Source of the DNA: Plumapathes pennacea
Lineage: Eukaryota > Cnidaria > Anthozoa > Antipatharia > Myriopathidae
Direction of reading: 5' to 3'
Assembly: GCA_964036295.1 (NCBI GenBank)
Contig: OZ038469.1
Location: forward strand, 11,775,591 to 11,839,590
DNA: 64,000 nucleotides
Shown: one piece after another, positions 28,901 to 40,378 of the stretch
Position numbering within the stretch: the stretch's first letter is position 1
Layout of the letters: every line of letters starts with the position of its first letter
Translations under genes and position numbers: made by a program
Notes under the pieces: model-generated
The model's database searches: none
What the model was told of the DNA's origin: nothing
What the model saw: only the letters and a program-made list of their open reading frames with translations

Positions 28901-30855
28901 TAGCAGCTTAACTCGAAAGATGTGATGAATTAATTAGTACATGATTTGCTGTAATTTGCTGTAATTTCTCACGACGCGCGCGATAAAAGTTTACAAAAGC
29001 TATGCAAACTTTGTCGGTATAGTCCCAGGAACGTTTCCTGAAAGTTTCATGCAATTCTGAGATGGTCGAAAAATCTTGGAATTTTGACAAAATACTAAGG
29101 CTATAGCACAGGGTTTTTTGCCGATTTTGGCCAAAACTTGAAAACCCTTGAAACTTTCAGGAAACCTTCCTTGGACTATAACTAGACTTTTTGCAATACA
29201 TTTGCTGTATCTATCTTCATCCGTTGCCGAGATATAGCAGCTTAACTCGAAAGGTGTGATGAATTAATTAGTGCATGATTTGCTGTAATTTGCTGTAATT
29301 TCTTACAACACGCGCGCTAAAAGTTTACAAAAACTATGCAAACTTTGTCGGCATAGTCCCAGGAACGTTTCCTGAAAGTTTCATGCGATTCTGAGATGGT
29401 CGAAAAATCTTGGAATTTTGACAAAATACTAAGGCTATAGCACAGGGTTTTTTGCCGATTTTGGCCAAAAATTGAAAACCCTTGAAACTTTCAGGAAACC
29501 TTCCTTGGACTATGAGAAGACTTTTTGCAATACATTTGCTTTATCTATCTTCATCCGTTGCCGAGATATAGCAGCTTAACTCGAAAGGTGTGATGAATTA
29601 ATTAGTGCATGATTTGCTGTAATTTGCTGTAATTTCTCACGACGCGCGCGCTAAAAGTTTACAAAAACTATGCAAACTTTGTCGGCATAGTCCCAGGAAC
29701 GTTTCCTGAAAGTTTCATGCGATTCTGAGATGGTCGAAAAATCTTGGAATTTTGACAAAATACTAAGGCTATAGCACAGGGTTTTTTGCCGATTTTGGCC
29801 AAAACTTGAAAACCCTTCAAACTTTCAGGAAACCTTCCTTGGACTATAAGAAGACTTTTTGCAATACATTTGCTTTATCTATCTTCATCCGTTGCCGAGA
29901 TATAGCAGCTTAACTCGAAAGGTGTGATGAATTAATTAGTGCATGATTTGCTGTAATTTGCTGTAATTTCTCACAACGCGCGCGCTAAAAGTTTACAAAA
30001 ACTATGCAAACTTTGTCTGCATAGTCCCAGGAACGTTTCCTGAAAGTTTCATGCGATTCTGAGATGGTCGAAAAATCTTGGAATTTTGACAAAATACTAA
30101 GGCTATAGCACAGGGTTTTTTGCCGATTTTGGCCAAAAATTGAAAACCCTTGAAACTTTCAGGAAACCTTCCTTGGACTATAAGAAGACTTTTTGCAATA
30201 CATTTGCTTTATCTATCTTCATCCGTTGCCGAGATATAACAGCTTAACTCGAAAGGTGTGATGAATTAATTAGTGCATGATTTGCTGTAATTTGCTGTAA
30301 TTTCTCACGACGCGCGCTCTAAAAGTTTACAAAAACTATGCAAACTTTGTCTGCATAGTCCCAGGAACGTTTCCTGAAAGTTTCATGCGATTCTGAGATG
30401 GTCGAAAAATCTTGGAATTTTGACAAAATACTAAGGCTATAGCACAGGGTTTTTTTGCCGATTTTGACCAAAAATTGAAAACCCTTGAAACTTTCAGGAA
30501 ACCTTCCTTGGAGTATAACAAGACTTTCTGCAATACATTTGCTTTATCTATCTTCATCCGTTGCCGAGATATAGCAGCTTAACTCGAAAGGTGTGATGAA
30601 TTAATTAGTGCATGATTTGCTATAATTTGCTGTAATTTCTCACGACGCGCGCGCTAAAAGTTTACAAAAACTATGCAAACTTTGTCGGCATAGTCCCAGG
30701 AACGTTTCCTGAAAGTTTCATGCGATTCTGAGATGGTCGAAAAATCTTGGAATTTTGACAAAATACTAAGGCTATAGCACAGGGTTTTTTGCCGATTTTG
30801 GCCAAAACTTGAAAACCCTTGAGACTTTCAGGAAACCTTCCTTGGACTATAACAA
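22916..30855. repeat. Large higher-order duplication, offset 4,677 bp (14 monomers)
   Basis: Monomers from 22916 to about 26180 match those from 27593 to about 30855 in order and in private variants: the CTTTTACTATTACAAG variant at about 23157 and 27834, the CTTACAACACGCGCG variant at about 24624 and 29301, and the GGAGTATAACAAG variant at about 25831 and 30508. After about 30855 the copies diverge. Part of the block (19560-20707) is also present before the insert, giving a third copy of about 1.15 kb. Confidence 0.85.
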
Positions 30856-32230
30856 GACTTTTTGCAATACATTTGCTTTATCTATCTTCATCCGTTGCCG
30901 AGATATAGCAGCTTAACTCGAAAGGTGTGATGAATTAATTTGTGCATGATTTGCTGTAATTTGCTGTAATTTCTCACGACGCGCGCGCTAAAAGTTTACA
31001 AAAACTATGCGAACTTTGTCGGCATAGTCTCAGCAACGTTTCCTGAAAGTTTCATGCAATTCTGAGATGGTCGAAAAATCTTGGAATTTTTGACAAAATA
31101 CTAAGGCTATAGCACAGGGTTTTTTGCCGATTTTGGCCAAAACTTGAAAACCCTTGAAACTTTCAGGAAACCTTCCTTGGACTATAAGAAGACTTTTTGC
31201 AATACATTTGCTTTATCTATCTTCATCCGTTGCCGAGATATAGCAGCTTAACTCGAAAGGTGTGATGAATTAATTAGTGCATGATTTGCTGTAATTTCTC
31301 ACGACGCGTGCGCTAAAAGTTTACAAAAACTATGCAAACTTTATGGACATAGTCCCAGGAACGTTTCCTGAAAGTTTTATGCGATTCTGAGATGGTCGAA
31401 AAATCTTGGAATTTTGACAAAATACTAAGGCTATAGCACAGGGTTTTTTGCCGATTTTGGCCAAAACTTGAAAACCCTTGAAACTTTCAGGAAACCTTCC
31501 TTGGACTATAACAAGACTTTTTGCAATACATTTGCTTTATCTATCTTCATCCGTTGCCGAGATATAGCAGCTTAACTCGAAAGGTGTGATGAATTAATTA
31601 GTGCATGATTTGCTGTAATTTGCTGTAATTTCTCACGACGCGCGCGCTAAAAGTTTACAAAAACTATGCAAACTTTGTCGGCATAGTCCCAGGAACGTTT
31701 CCTGAAAGTTTCATGCGATTCTGAGATGGTCGAGAAATCTTGGAATTTTCACAAAATACTAAGGCTATAGCACAGGGTTTTTTGCCGATTTTGGCCAAAA
31801 CTTGAAAACCCTTGAAACTTTCAGAAAACGTTCCTTGGACTATAACAAGACTTTTTGCAATACATTTGCTTTATCTATCTTCATCCGTTGCCGAGATATA
31901 GCAGCTTAACTCGAAAGGTGTGATGAATTAATTAGTGCATGATTTGCTATAATTTGCTGTAATTTCTCACGACGCGCGCGCTAAAAGTTTACAAAAACTA
32001 TGCAAACTTTGTCGGCATAGTCCCAGGAACGTTTCCTGAAAGTTTCATGCGATTCTGAGATGGTCGAAAAATGTTGGAATGTTGACAAAATACCAAGGCT
32101 ATAGAACAAGGTTTTTTGTCAAAAATTGAAAACTCTTGAAACTTTCAGGAAACCTTCCTTGGACTATAACAAGACTTTTTGCAATACATTTGCTTTATCT
32201 ATCTTCATTCCTTGGCGAGATATAGGAGCA
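22916..32230. repeat. 334-bp satellite array, right part (about 28 monomers)
   Basis: Continuation of the same array in the same orientation after the foreign insert. It resumes in the middle of a monomer at the point where the left part stopped, and the interrupted monomer has the same diagnostic variants on both sides. One unit near 31260-31300 has lost one copy of the doubled TGCTGTAATT. The last unit (about 32040-32230) reverts to the diverged edge type (GTTTTTTGTCAAAAATTG) seen at the far left. Confidence 0.98.
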
Positions 32231-32257
32231 AAACCGTTTAAAATTTCGCTTAAATTT

Positions 32258-32379
32258 TAATTTTCAATAACAAAAAACTGAGTTTCCTGTGATGTCACAT
32301 TTTGAGAGAAAGTGCGTATAAAGAAATTTGTGTTTTTCACTCCACGGTATAACTGATTTTTGGGCGAGAGAATCGTCAT
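32258..32379. repeat. Inverted copy of the left-flank segment 181-310
   Basis: Reverse complement reads CTCTCGCCCAAAAATCAGTT, then CCGTGGAGTGAAAAACACAA, against CTCTCGCCCAAAAATCGGTT and CCGTGGATTGAAAAACACAA on the left, and similarity continues to TTATTGAAAA at the inner end. The pair brackets the whole array at about 32 kb separation, with imperfect identity, so it is old. Confidence 0.85.
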
Positions 32380-33286
32380 ATCCTTGAAATGAAGGAATTT
32401 TGCTGACGTTTTTAGAAGAAAGGCTCACAGACCCCAGAAAAGAAAGTCGATAGTTTAAAAGATCAACATTCAGACTAACCACAGTCAAATGTCATAGTAT
32501 TTGAAATACCCGCGCATGGTGAAAACTCGCTTCATCTTAGACATAAATTATGAAAATGAAATGTGAATGAAATATTACCTCCGTTATTAATTTACCACTA
32601 GTTCACAGATAATGGTATTCATTGAACAATCTTCTGAGAAGAAAATAAATGCCTCTTTAACAATAAAAAACAATACAGAGGCCTTAGTGCATTTGTTTGT
32701 GAGAACGAGGTGATTTTCTTGACCCTCGAGAATCGTTGTTTTCCCTGAATCGGCCGAATTACGTTTCCCAAATTTTCTCTCAAAGGAGGTGAAATCTGAA
32801 CAAACTAACTACATCACGTTTTCTTACTTACTAATGCCTACAACTGACCAAAGTATGAGCGGTTTCGATTGTTTGAGTTTGGCCGCTCTTTGTTCGATGT
32901 TTACAGTCATCTGTTCTTACGTTTTGTCGAAAATCGGCCCATTTTGACCAAAATTTTAAATTCTTCAAAACTTTCAGGAAACCTTACTGGGGCTATAAGA
33001 AGACTACGTGCAACTGTTGACGAGATGTAGCTTTAAAACTACGCGTTTTTTATTTGTAATTTTGACCGGAAATGGCGGTTTGTTTTGCAAAGTTTGAAGT
33101 CTTATTACTCGCGGATTGATTTAGATATAATCATAAATTGTATACCAGCACATGTGTATGACACTCACAAACTTTCCCTGAACGTTTCATGCGATTGAAA
33201 TGATTGGCCGAAAACTAATGTAATCATAAATTGTTGACACTAATTAGTGAAGACCACTAACTCTTCATTTGATCGCGTAACTACTA
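32380..33286. repeat. Right flank of the array with a decayed monomer-like unit
   Basis: 32380-32924 has no feature I can name. 32925-33230 is a very diverged relative of the satellite: AATCGGCCCATTTTGACC, AACTTTCAGGAAACCTTACT, GGGCTATAAGAAGACT, GACGAGATGTAGC, then after an unrelated stretch CCTGAACGTTTCATGCGATT and GGCCGAAAACTAATG. The order matches the monomer. 33101-33150 is the direct repeat of 120-167. No gene seen. Confidence 0.7.
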
Positions 33287-33411
33287 GTCAAACCTGTATA
33301 AAGCGAACACCTCTGGAGAATAGTCAAGTGTCCGCTTAATACAGTTTATAGTATCTTACGAGTAGATTTTTGGGGCTTTGGCAACTGTCCGCTTAACTAT
33401 ACAAGTTTGAC
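33287..33411. mobile_element. Short TIR element with GTCCGCTTAA motifs
   Basis: Ends are GTCAAACCTGTATAAAGCG and the reverse complement of GTCAAACTTGTATAGTTAAG. The interior holds two copies of the TGTCCGCTTAA motif that also occurs in the 46711-46885 element and in the 84-bp tandem repeats at 48001-48252. MITE-like, no coding capacity. Confidence 0.6.
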
Positions 33412-33447
33412 TTTACGTATGATATATATACAGTCAATCCTGAAAAG

Positions 33448-33681
33448 GTTGTCCAGTTGAAATATATATTTAGGCAATTATATCTATCACGTGACCACTG
33501 AAAAACACCGTATAACTACAAAGAAATACATTAAGTCAGCATGTTTATATAATTTTATGGTTGCTAGTCATTAGAATGGTAAAACCAAGAGCCTTTGGAG
33601 TGTTTTCAGTTTAAAACACGATAGTTTTAGGTGGTCACGTGACAGATATATGTGTATATTTATGCATCTAGACTGGACAAC
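33448..33681. mobile_element. MITE-like inverted-repeat element
   Basis: Left end GTTGTCCAGTTGAAATATAT, inner arm ATATCTATCACGTGACCAC; the right side gives GGTGGTCACGTGACAGATAT and ends CTGGACAAC. The arms are about 60-70 bp and imperfect. Confidence 0.7.
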
Positions 33682-33971
33682 CATGTGTACATGATGCATG
33701 TGATTTGACATCTTGCTCATTTTCTTGATTAGCTGTAATTATCTTGGAATATAGACACAGCCATTTATGGTAAAACATAAAAATTCATCAAAATAATTTC
33801 TCGTGGAAATTTAAGAACATGAATTAAGAAAGATATACTTGCAGAAATCCGCATGTTCCAATGTCTTGCATCGATATACAGCAGTAAATAATATTGCATT
33901 AGATATAGATCGGATGCTTAGAAGCAAAAATATATGTCTACTAAACCGAAGAATGTGGCTATATAAAGAGG

Positions 33972-34319
33972 TTATTACACGGGAAGGAGTGCAATACGGC
34001 GGAGTATTTTTACGAGTCGGTTTTATTTTTTCGAGCCTGCTTCAGGCGAGAAAAAAAAAACTGACGAGTAAAAATACAGCCGTATTTCACAACTTTTCGT
34101 GTAATAAATTGTTTATTACACGACAAACGAAGCAGGGCAAACATTCTCGCCGCGCGCAAAATGGAACAAAAAATGACGCGTTCGTAAACTTTGCTTGCGA
34201 AAATTGGTCACGTAAGCTAATAAACCAGTTGATCTGGTTCCTGACGAGTGCAATACGCTCCCATCTTTGCACTCGTTTTGGCCCGTATTTGCACTCGAAA
34301 ATGTGAAGTCGTGTAATAA
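33972..34319. mobile_element. MITE-like element with TTATTACACG ends
   Basis: Begins TTATTACACGGGAAGGAGTG and ends with the inverse CGTGTAATAA. A perfect internal palindrome around CGTGTAATAAATTGTTTATT lies near 34098-34123, so the element may be two arms joined or a nested pair. Shared GTGCAATACG motifs occur near both ends. The 155-codon plus-strand frame through it (33839-34306) is not a convincing gene. From 33682 to 33971 I see nothing. Confidence 0.65.
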
Positions 34320-34377
34320 ATGAACAATATTAGACGGACACAAGGCGGCGCGAAGTGTCTTGAAGCCCCGGTGTAAA

Positions 34378-34383
34378 TTTATT
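34378..34383 (-). promoter_or_regulatory. Candidate poly(A) signal AATAAA for the annexin gene
   Basis: An AATAAA hexamer on the minus strand lies about 345 nt past the stop codon. If used, the 3' UTR would contain the short inverted-repeat element at 34405-34544. No other clear AATAAA is evident nearer the stop. Position is the only support. Confidence 0.3.
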
Positions 34384-34404
34384 TGTCTTATTTAAACAAA
34401 CTTG

Positions 34405-34544
34405 ACTGGAAAATAGACCACAAAACCATGCAAAAACGGAAAATGACGTAATCGATATACTCACTTGTGAGGATACGGAATATTAGTCACTCGATTGCAG
34501 GGGATGTAATTTCGCATGAATTTACGGGTGGTCTATTTTCCAGT
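34405..34544. mobile_element. Short element with perfect 17-bp TIRs
   Basis: ACTGGAAAATAGACCAC at the left and its exact inverse GTGGTCTATTTTCCAGT at the right, 140 bp overall. It lies just downstream of the annexin stop codon and could be inside its 3' UTR. Confidence 0.75.
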
Positions 34545-34726
34545 AAAACACTCGTGTTTATATAATAAAACATCGAATATTTCTGAATACAAATTATACT
34601 ATTTCCATACATGTGAAAGCAACAATGCATCACGACACACCGTATACTGTAGAACCAACTATGGCCGCGTGTGAATATAATAGCGATGATCACGCTGACG
34701 ACACCTATTGTTATTAATGTGGTTTC

Positions 34727-37700
34727 TCACGATGTCCCCAGGAGTTTCAGTAGCAGTTGCTCGTGGTCTCCCTTCAGCCTGTCTCGTACCGCGTCCGCTA
34801 ATGGTTCGCCAAACTTCTGCTCGTAAGCAGATTTGATTTCAACCAAATCAATCTAGAAGATATTAATAGATGTAGCAGTTTTAGCTGAAAGATTCGCAAA
34901 AACTAGCTCGCAGAAATTATTTCACTGCCAAGAACGAATCTGACTCGGCCCTGCCAGGCCATCCCGCAAGCGGCCCCTCCAATGAAGACAAGTAGAAATT
35001 AAACCTTTCCATTAAAACTGCCCGTTTTCCTCTTCACAACGCTCTTCGTTGGAGAGCATGCTCACCTTGTTTGAGCACCTAAACATTCATTGACTTTAAC
35101 CCAAGTTTGTTATTACTAAGATATAGTGTTATAAGACCTTCTGGACTAAAGTACTGCCCAAGACGGGCAGATGATCAGGCATAAAAGTAGCATAATTTAA
35201 CCCTGGATTTCACTCCCACGAATGATCAACTTCAATTTTCTCCTTCGGTTTTTTATCAAAGATGTATCATGCAGTATGGAGAAATTGGCGCCTGATAGGT
35301 GTAAGCTTAATAAACTACCAGTTCACTATCACTCATACATTTTCTACTTAAAAGGTTGGGAGAATCTGCATTTTGAGATTGGGAGCGACGTAGTTTAAAG
35401 GGAACACAGCCTTACCTCGCATCGTGAAACCACCACACGAGTGACCGTCTTCGTATCTCCAACCACACCGCTCATTGCTTTGTTGAGAACTTCAGCAAAG
35501 TAGAGTGGAGTATTTCTTGTGCAACGAACTAAAAAGAAAAGGCAATGGGTGATAAAATTAATTTCACAATACAGTGATTTTTTTACTGAAGGATTTCCTT
35601 TCAACTCTGACGCTGATGACGTAGCTTGAGTAGACACGTGACCTCGACATGTGATTGAGTCTTCATTCAGGTTTTGTATGCTTAGGCCTGGCACGATAAG
35701 ACTTTTCCAGAAGAAACTGACTAGTATAGGAGAGTAATCTGTGACCATTGTATTTTCAAAATGTACTTTTTCAGATTTGCTAAAGCCTGCTTTTCAAAAG
35801 GGTCGCAAACACAAGAATCCTTACTTCACAGTGAGAGTAAACTCCACACAGGCGCAAGTACAAAGTTTTAAAATATTTCACTTCCGTTCCACTTGCGTCG
35901 CCCGTTTTTACTGACGCATACCTAATGTGTGCTTGTGCTTGCCTCGCTCGTGAAAACGAGGCTTATGATCGCTTCAAACGTCGAACTTTTTATGTATCAA
36001 ACTAAATACTAATGAGCTCAAACAACGGATTTTGCTTAGTTGCTTTGACTTAGACACTTGAAAAGTTTGACGTTTGAGTCAGCCAGCCGCAAAGTTTCCC
36101 ACTGCGCACCGCGCGCCCCGCAATAGTAGGATCACAATACAGTTATTTTAAGCAATGCTTGAAATATATTTTGTGGGGTCCGACTCTCTTATTCCTCCAT
36201 GCTCGATTATTTACGAATACAACAGATTAATCTTCCTCAAATAGCAATAAATATGATGAAATGCAAAACTGAATGATGTAATCCTTACCTATAGCTTTAA
36301 CTGAATCTTGGAAATTTCCCGTTAATTCGTCGTCGACCGACTTCATGAAGTCAATATTTGCAACCTGTTATAGTGTAAACCAGCAGAGTTTTAGAAAACA
36401 TAACACATCAAGTGTTTGGTCAGATGAAGCACACCCTAAATGGATATACGTTAATTGGGAGCTACTGAACAAAGGTATCTTGGTAAACTACAATCACGGA
36501 CAAAAGTTCATGACACGCACTCTGCCATTTGAAAACAAATTTCTAAATCTATTTTAACAGTAGCAACCATTTCTTCGGGCTGAACATTGTTCCATCAAGA
36601 AAATGTATGACAAAATTTCTACATTGGATTGGGTAACTGGTAGCAATAGATCTAAGTGAAAAAATAAAAGCTTTAGTTCCTCAGCACGTCTGGCTAACTA
36701 TCCGAAAAGAGAAATAGTTTTCCTTGAAGCTTTCTTTCAGTCTGAAGTGGTAAACAAGGCCACTCTTACATGCGTGTACGCCTCAAATGTGGCCTTGAGC
36801 TGCATGGGACTTCTGGTTGTAAGAATAGTGATAAACGCACATTCATCAGTACCCCATTTGCCATCTCCAGCCTGAAGGGGAGAACACACAAAAAATATTA
36901 CTGAAGGACAAAATATCACGAATTACCGTGATGATTCTATTAAGCACCATGCTTCTAACAAGCGCCCAGTCTCCCATCAGAGGCACGATTTAGGGAATCT
37001 GTCCTCCCAAACGTAAGCCTTACTTTTGGGGTCTTCCTTACTTTTGATCCCAGACCCTTCAATCTTACAAAAGTAGGGTTTTTCATCAAAGGTAAGGGGT
37101 CCTGAAAAATGCCAGCCTTGATCTTTCAAAAGTAAGGTTTTTCATCCAAAGTAAAATCAAGACTGGAATTTTCTGTTCAAATTTCTGTGCCCTAAATCAT
37201 ACCAGGCATAACGTCTCCAATAAGCGCCCCAGGTTGAGTGTCTTTTTTTTTTTTTTTTTTTATATATTTTTCATGTCATATATTATAACTTATACGACTT
37301 TCTATATCATATCTAAGTATACTCACTCGTGATAACTACATGATTTCAAGGGTTTTGTTTAATGCTTCATTTGAAGGCTTTGTGTGTACCGTATTTAAGC
37401 ATTCCTTTTTTTATCATAATATTATAATTGTCTTAAAATCTTGCACCTAAAACGTTTGTCATCTAACCTCATACAGATGTGTTGCATCCTTGTAGGCTAA
37501 ATCTTCATCTATCGCGTTGGAAGTGTCACGAGTCGCCTGCGAAAAAATAACACAAAATCGACAGATTAGGGTTTGAGGTTGTCATTAAAGAAATGCATAC
37601 AGATAGGGCATGTGATCAACAACAGTACATTTCATGTAACTCCTAACCACCACTGCAGTTATCACTACCATTACAATCACTAAAACGACTACTATTACAG

Positions 37701-40378
37701 TGTTACTACTGCTACTTCTCATTTGCTACTATTACTACTACAACTACTGTTGCTACTGCCACCATTACACAACAACTATCTGTATAACCATAGAGTGATT
37801 TCAATAAACCCGTGAAACAGATACTACACTATTAGAGACTATTAGAGACACGTACACACTCCAAGTAGATGTCAGACTATACGGCAATGGACTATGTTTA
37901 TTTGCCACCGAAAATTCTTCTCAAAAACCCCTACACAAAACTCACAGTAAACTAGACTCTTGCCCATCTAATGTTTGAAAACAACGTGGGCACTTAATTG
38001 GCGTGTTGAGCTATGCGAAAGGAGCCTAGAATTGTCATTTTCCGCGTAATTTGCAAAACTAATGAGCCTGCATGCACTACTGACATTTGGTCGGTGAAAG
38101 GACAAGAAATTGCCTTGAGTTGACGTCGACTCGCATGTTTTTAGTGACGTTCCGTAGATATGCCTTCAATATATTTGTATCGACGCGGGCATAACACTTA
38201 CTAGCTGTCGGATCGCGGCCACTTCGGATATTCAATTCCAAATATCGCGACATCTTGTTTCGAATCAAAGATATAGACAACTACTCTCTACTAGATACTA
38301 GTACACCCTCACTAATAAAAACTGTTTCACGGGTTTATTAAAATCACTCTAGTACTTCTGAACTACTACTTCCCATAACCAATGCCACTACCAATTATTA
38401 CTACCAAACTAAAGTAACGAGGTCACATTTCTACCAACGCTTCCACGGACACCACTACCAAAAATAATACAACTACTACTATCACTGCCACCACTACTGG
38501 CTAAAAGTTTGGTGGTTCTATTTACCTCTAGGAGCTTCAGTAGTAACGTCTGAAGGTCTCCACTTGTTTCGCTGGACACATCTTCAACAAGATCTTTATT
38601 GTGAGCTGCAGCAAAAGTATAAACGTTATGGCAGATGTAGAAATAACTATCCTGGGCGGTTACCGCACTAAAACCTCACTTCTTGCCCAGACACACGAAA
38701 CTCGTAAAAGCATACCTTCTTTCTGTAAATTTAAAGTGTAGTCTATGATAGCACTCGCTTGTGTCTCCCAAGAGTGATCAACTTTAAATTTCTCCTTCAG
38801 TTTCTCGCTAGAGAGATATACTATACAGTATGGAGAACTTGGCTTTTGATAGCTTGGTCAAATGGTAGCTGATGAAACTATCAATTCTCACTATATCTTC
38901 CGTGTATTTTCTTCTGAAAGGTTGAGAGAAACTGCATTTTGAGCTTGGGAGTAAAAGGGTTAAAACGTACCTTTCTTGTATCTGGTCTTGATCGCTTGTA
39001 TTTCCTATAAAACCAAAACAGATATGATTACACATCAAGAAATACGAAGCAAGTATGTATGCACACATGTCCCTCAATCTTACCTCGTTACTTCGTGAGC
39101 ACAAAATCTCCACCAGAACATCTTCATTAGTTCCCAGACCCTGCAGGGAAGCAATCAAAACACACGCACAAGAAAGTTAACCAAAACACAACCATCACAT
39201 AGTCTATGAACTAAATTACAAATAGGTACCTTATAAATATAGAAACAATGACACCATTTTAACTGAGTGACTACGAAAGTCTTCATTAGATTCATTTTTT
39301 TACACAACTCAACCTACAACCACGTCCATTTGGACCAAACGAATTAAATCAGTCCCAAGGCCTGCAGTATACGCAAAGGAAACGCTTCTGACGTCACAGT
39401 TTGGTGACGTCACAGCGCGATATTGCATGCTACCTTCATGGCGTCTTGAAGAGAGTTGGCGTCGTACAGGTCCGGCGGTAGCATTACTGCAACGATCGCC
39501 TCCTCAAACTTTCCACTTAATTCCGTCTTCAGTTCTTCGACAAGATCCTGTAAAAGGATCAAATGTTTAAGTAAGCATCTCTTTATTATTATGCTTATGA
39601 TAATGCTGGGATATAAAGTAACACGAAAACTAAGGATTCTACTCTTGTTCTGACCCCAACCCTTCACATCGCCTCATGTACGTGCTTATACGCCAATTCT
39701 AGCTGGTTCACCTTTACAACTAAAGATCACTTCATGGCCAGTAAGTGCGCTCATTCCGAGGCGCCCGATCACGATGGAAAGCGGTCAGTATTCACAGACT
39801 ACTAATGGACCACTGAAATGCTGGCTAATATAAAATAGACTTTTAATATGCACTTACCTTATCAAATTTCTCTTTAAACTTGGCTGCAATTTGCTGGCGT
39901 TGCTCTGAATCCCGTCCCCCAAGAATTCCAAGTATGCGATCTTCATCGCTTCCTGTGTTACCAAGCATTTAACAACAACATTAACAACAACAACAACAAC
40001 AACAACAGCAACAACAACAACAACAACAACAAAGCATTTGAAGCAGAGTGATAAGCACTTTCAAAATAACTCGACAACAAATATATAGCTAGCTTCAATT
40101 TCCTTCTTGCAAACAAAACAGAACCCAAAGAACGCTTACAAAAAGGACAAAAGACTTTGTACCCTCAACACAAATCCCCAACCTTGACCCCACACCAAAT
40201 ATCAGAGAATATCACCAAGAAAAGAAGTCTCGTATTTGAAGTTGCGATCCAGGTAAACATTTAGCAAGGGTGGAAAAAAGTCTCTCTTACCAAATCCATT
40301 CATTGCTTTTTTCAGTGCTTCGGCGTCTGCGGCTGCGTCAAAGTTCTCCGCTGCCTTCAATGTACCGTGGTACTCAAC
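34727..40378 (-). CDS. Annexin gene: core D (repeats 1-4) and C-terminus
   Basis: Exons: 40291-40378, 39858-39952, 39434-39547, 39084-39140, 38971-39004, 38526-38605, 37468-37536, 36770-36871, 36289-36364, 35416-35528, 34727-34852. This is the most canonical core. It opens with an annexin-type lead-in (GTLKAAENFDAAADAEALKK) and repeat 1 keeps a loop, GFGSDEDRILGIL, with KTELSGK downstream. Repeat 2 begins GLGTNEDVLVEILCSRSN (SSETSGD downstream). Repeat 3 has KWGTDE (DDELTGN downstream). Repeat 4 lacks GxGT (VVGDTKTVTRVVVSRCEIDL). The protein ends KLLGTS. Three of four repeats can plausibly bind Ca2+. Because it resembles a free-standing four-repeat annexin in order and length, it may be close to the ancestral copy from which A-C were derived; that is inference. 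Confidence 0.95.

Noticed and set aside
3316-30557. Recurrent minus-strand frames of about 60-82 codons in the satellite (peptides like MSKFQDFSTISESHETFRK)
   Set aside because: They are the same stretch of the 334-bp monomer, open only in those units whose CpG patch reads GCGATA; in most units a stop interrupts them. No splice or promoter context supports translation.
715-32230. Regularly spaced identical repeats as a possible CRISPR array
   Set aside because: The whole 334-bp unit repeats with no unique spacers, and the surrounding gene is eukaryotic.
715-32230. CENP-B box in the monomer
   Set aside because: I looked for the TTCGnnnnAnnCGGG pattern and did not find a good match on either strand of the consensus.
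33839-34306. 155-codon plus-strand frame and overlapping minus-strand frames
   Set aside because: They run through the TIR element at 33972-34319; the product has no recognisable domain and the frame mixes element and flank.
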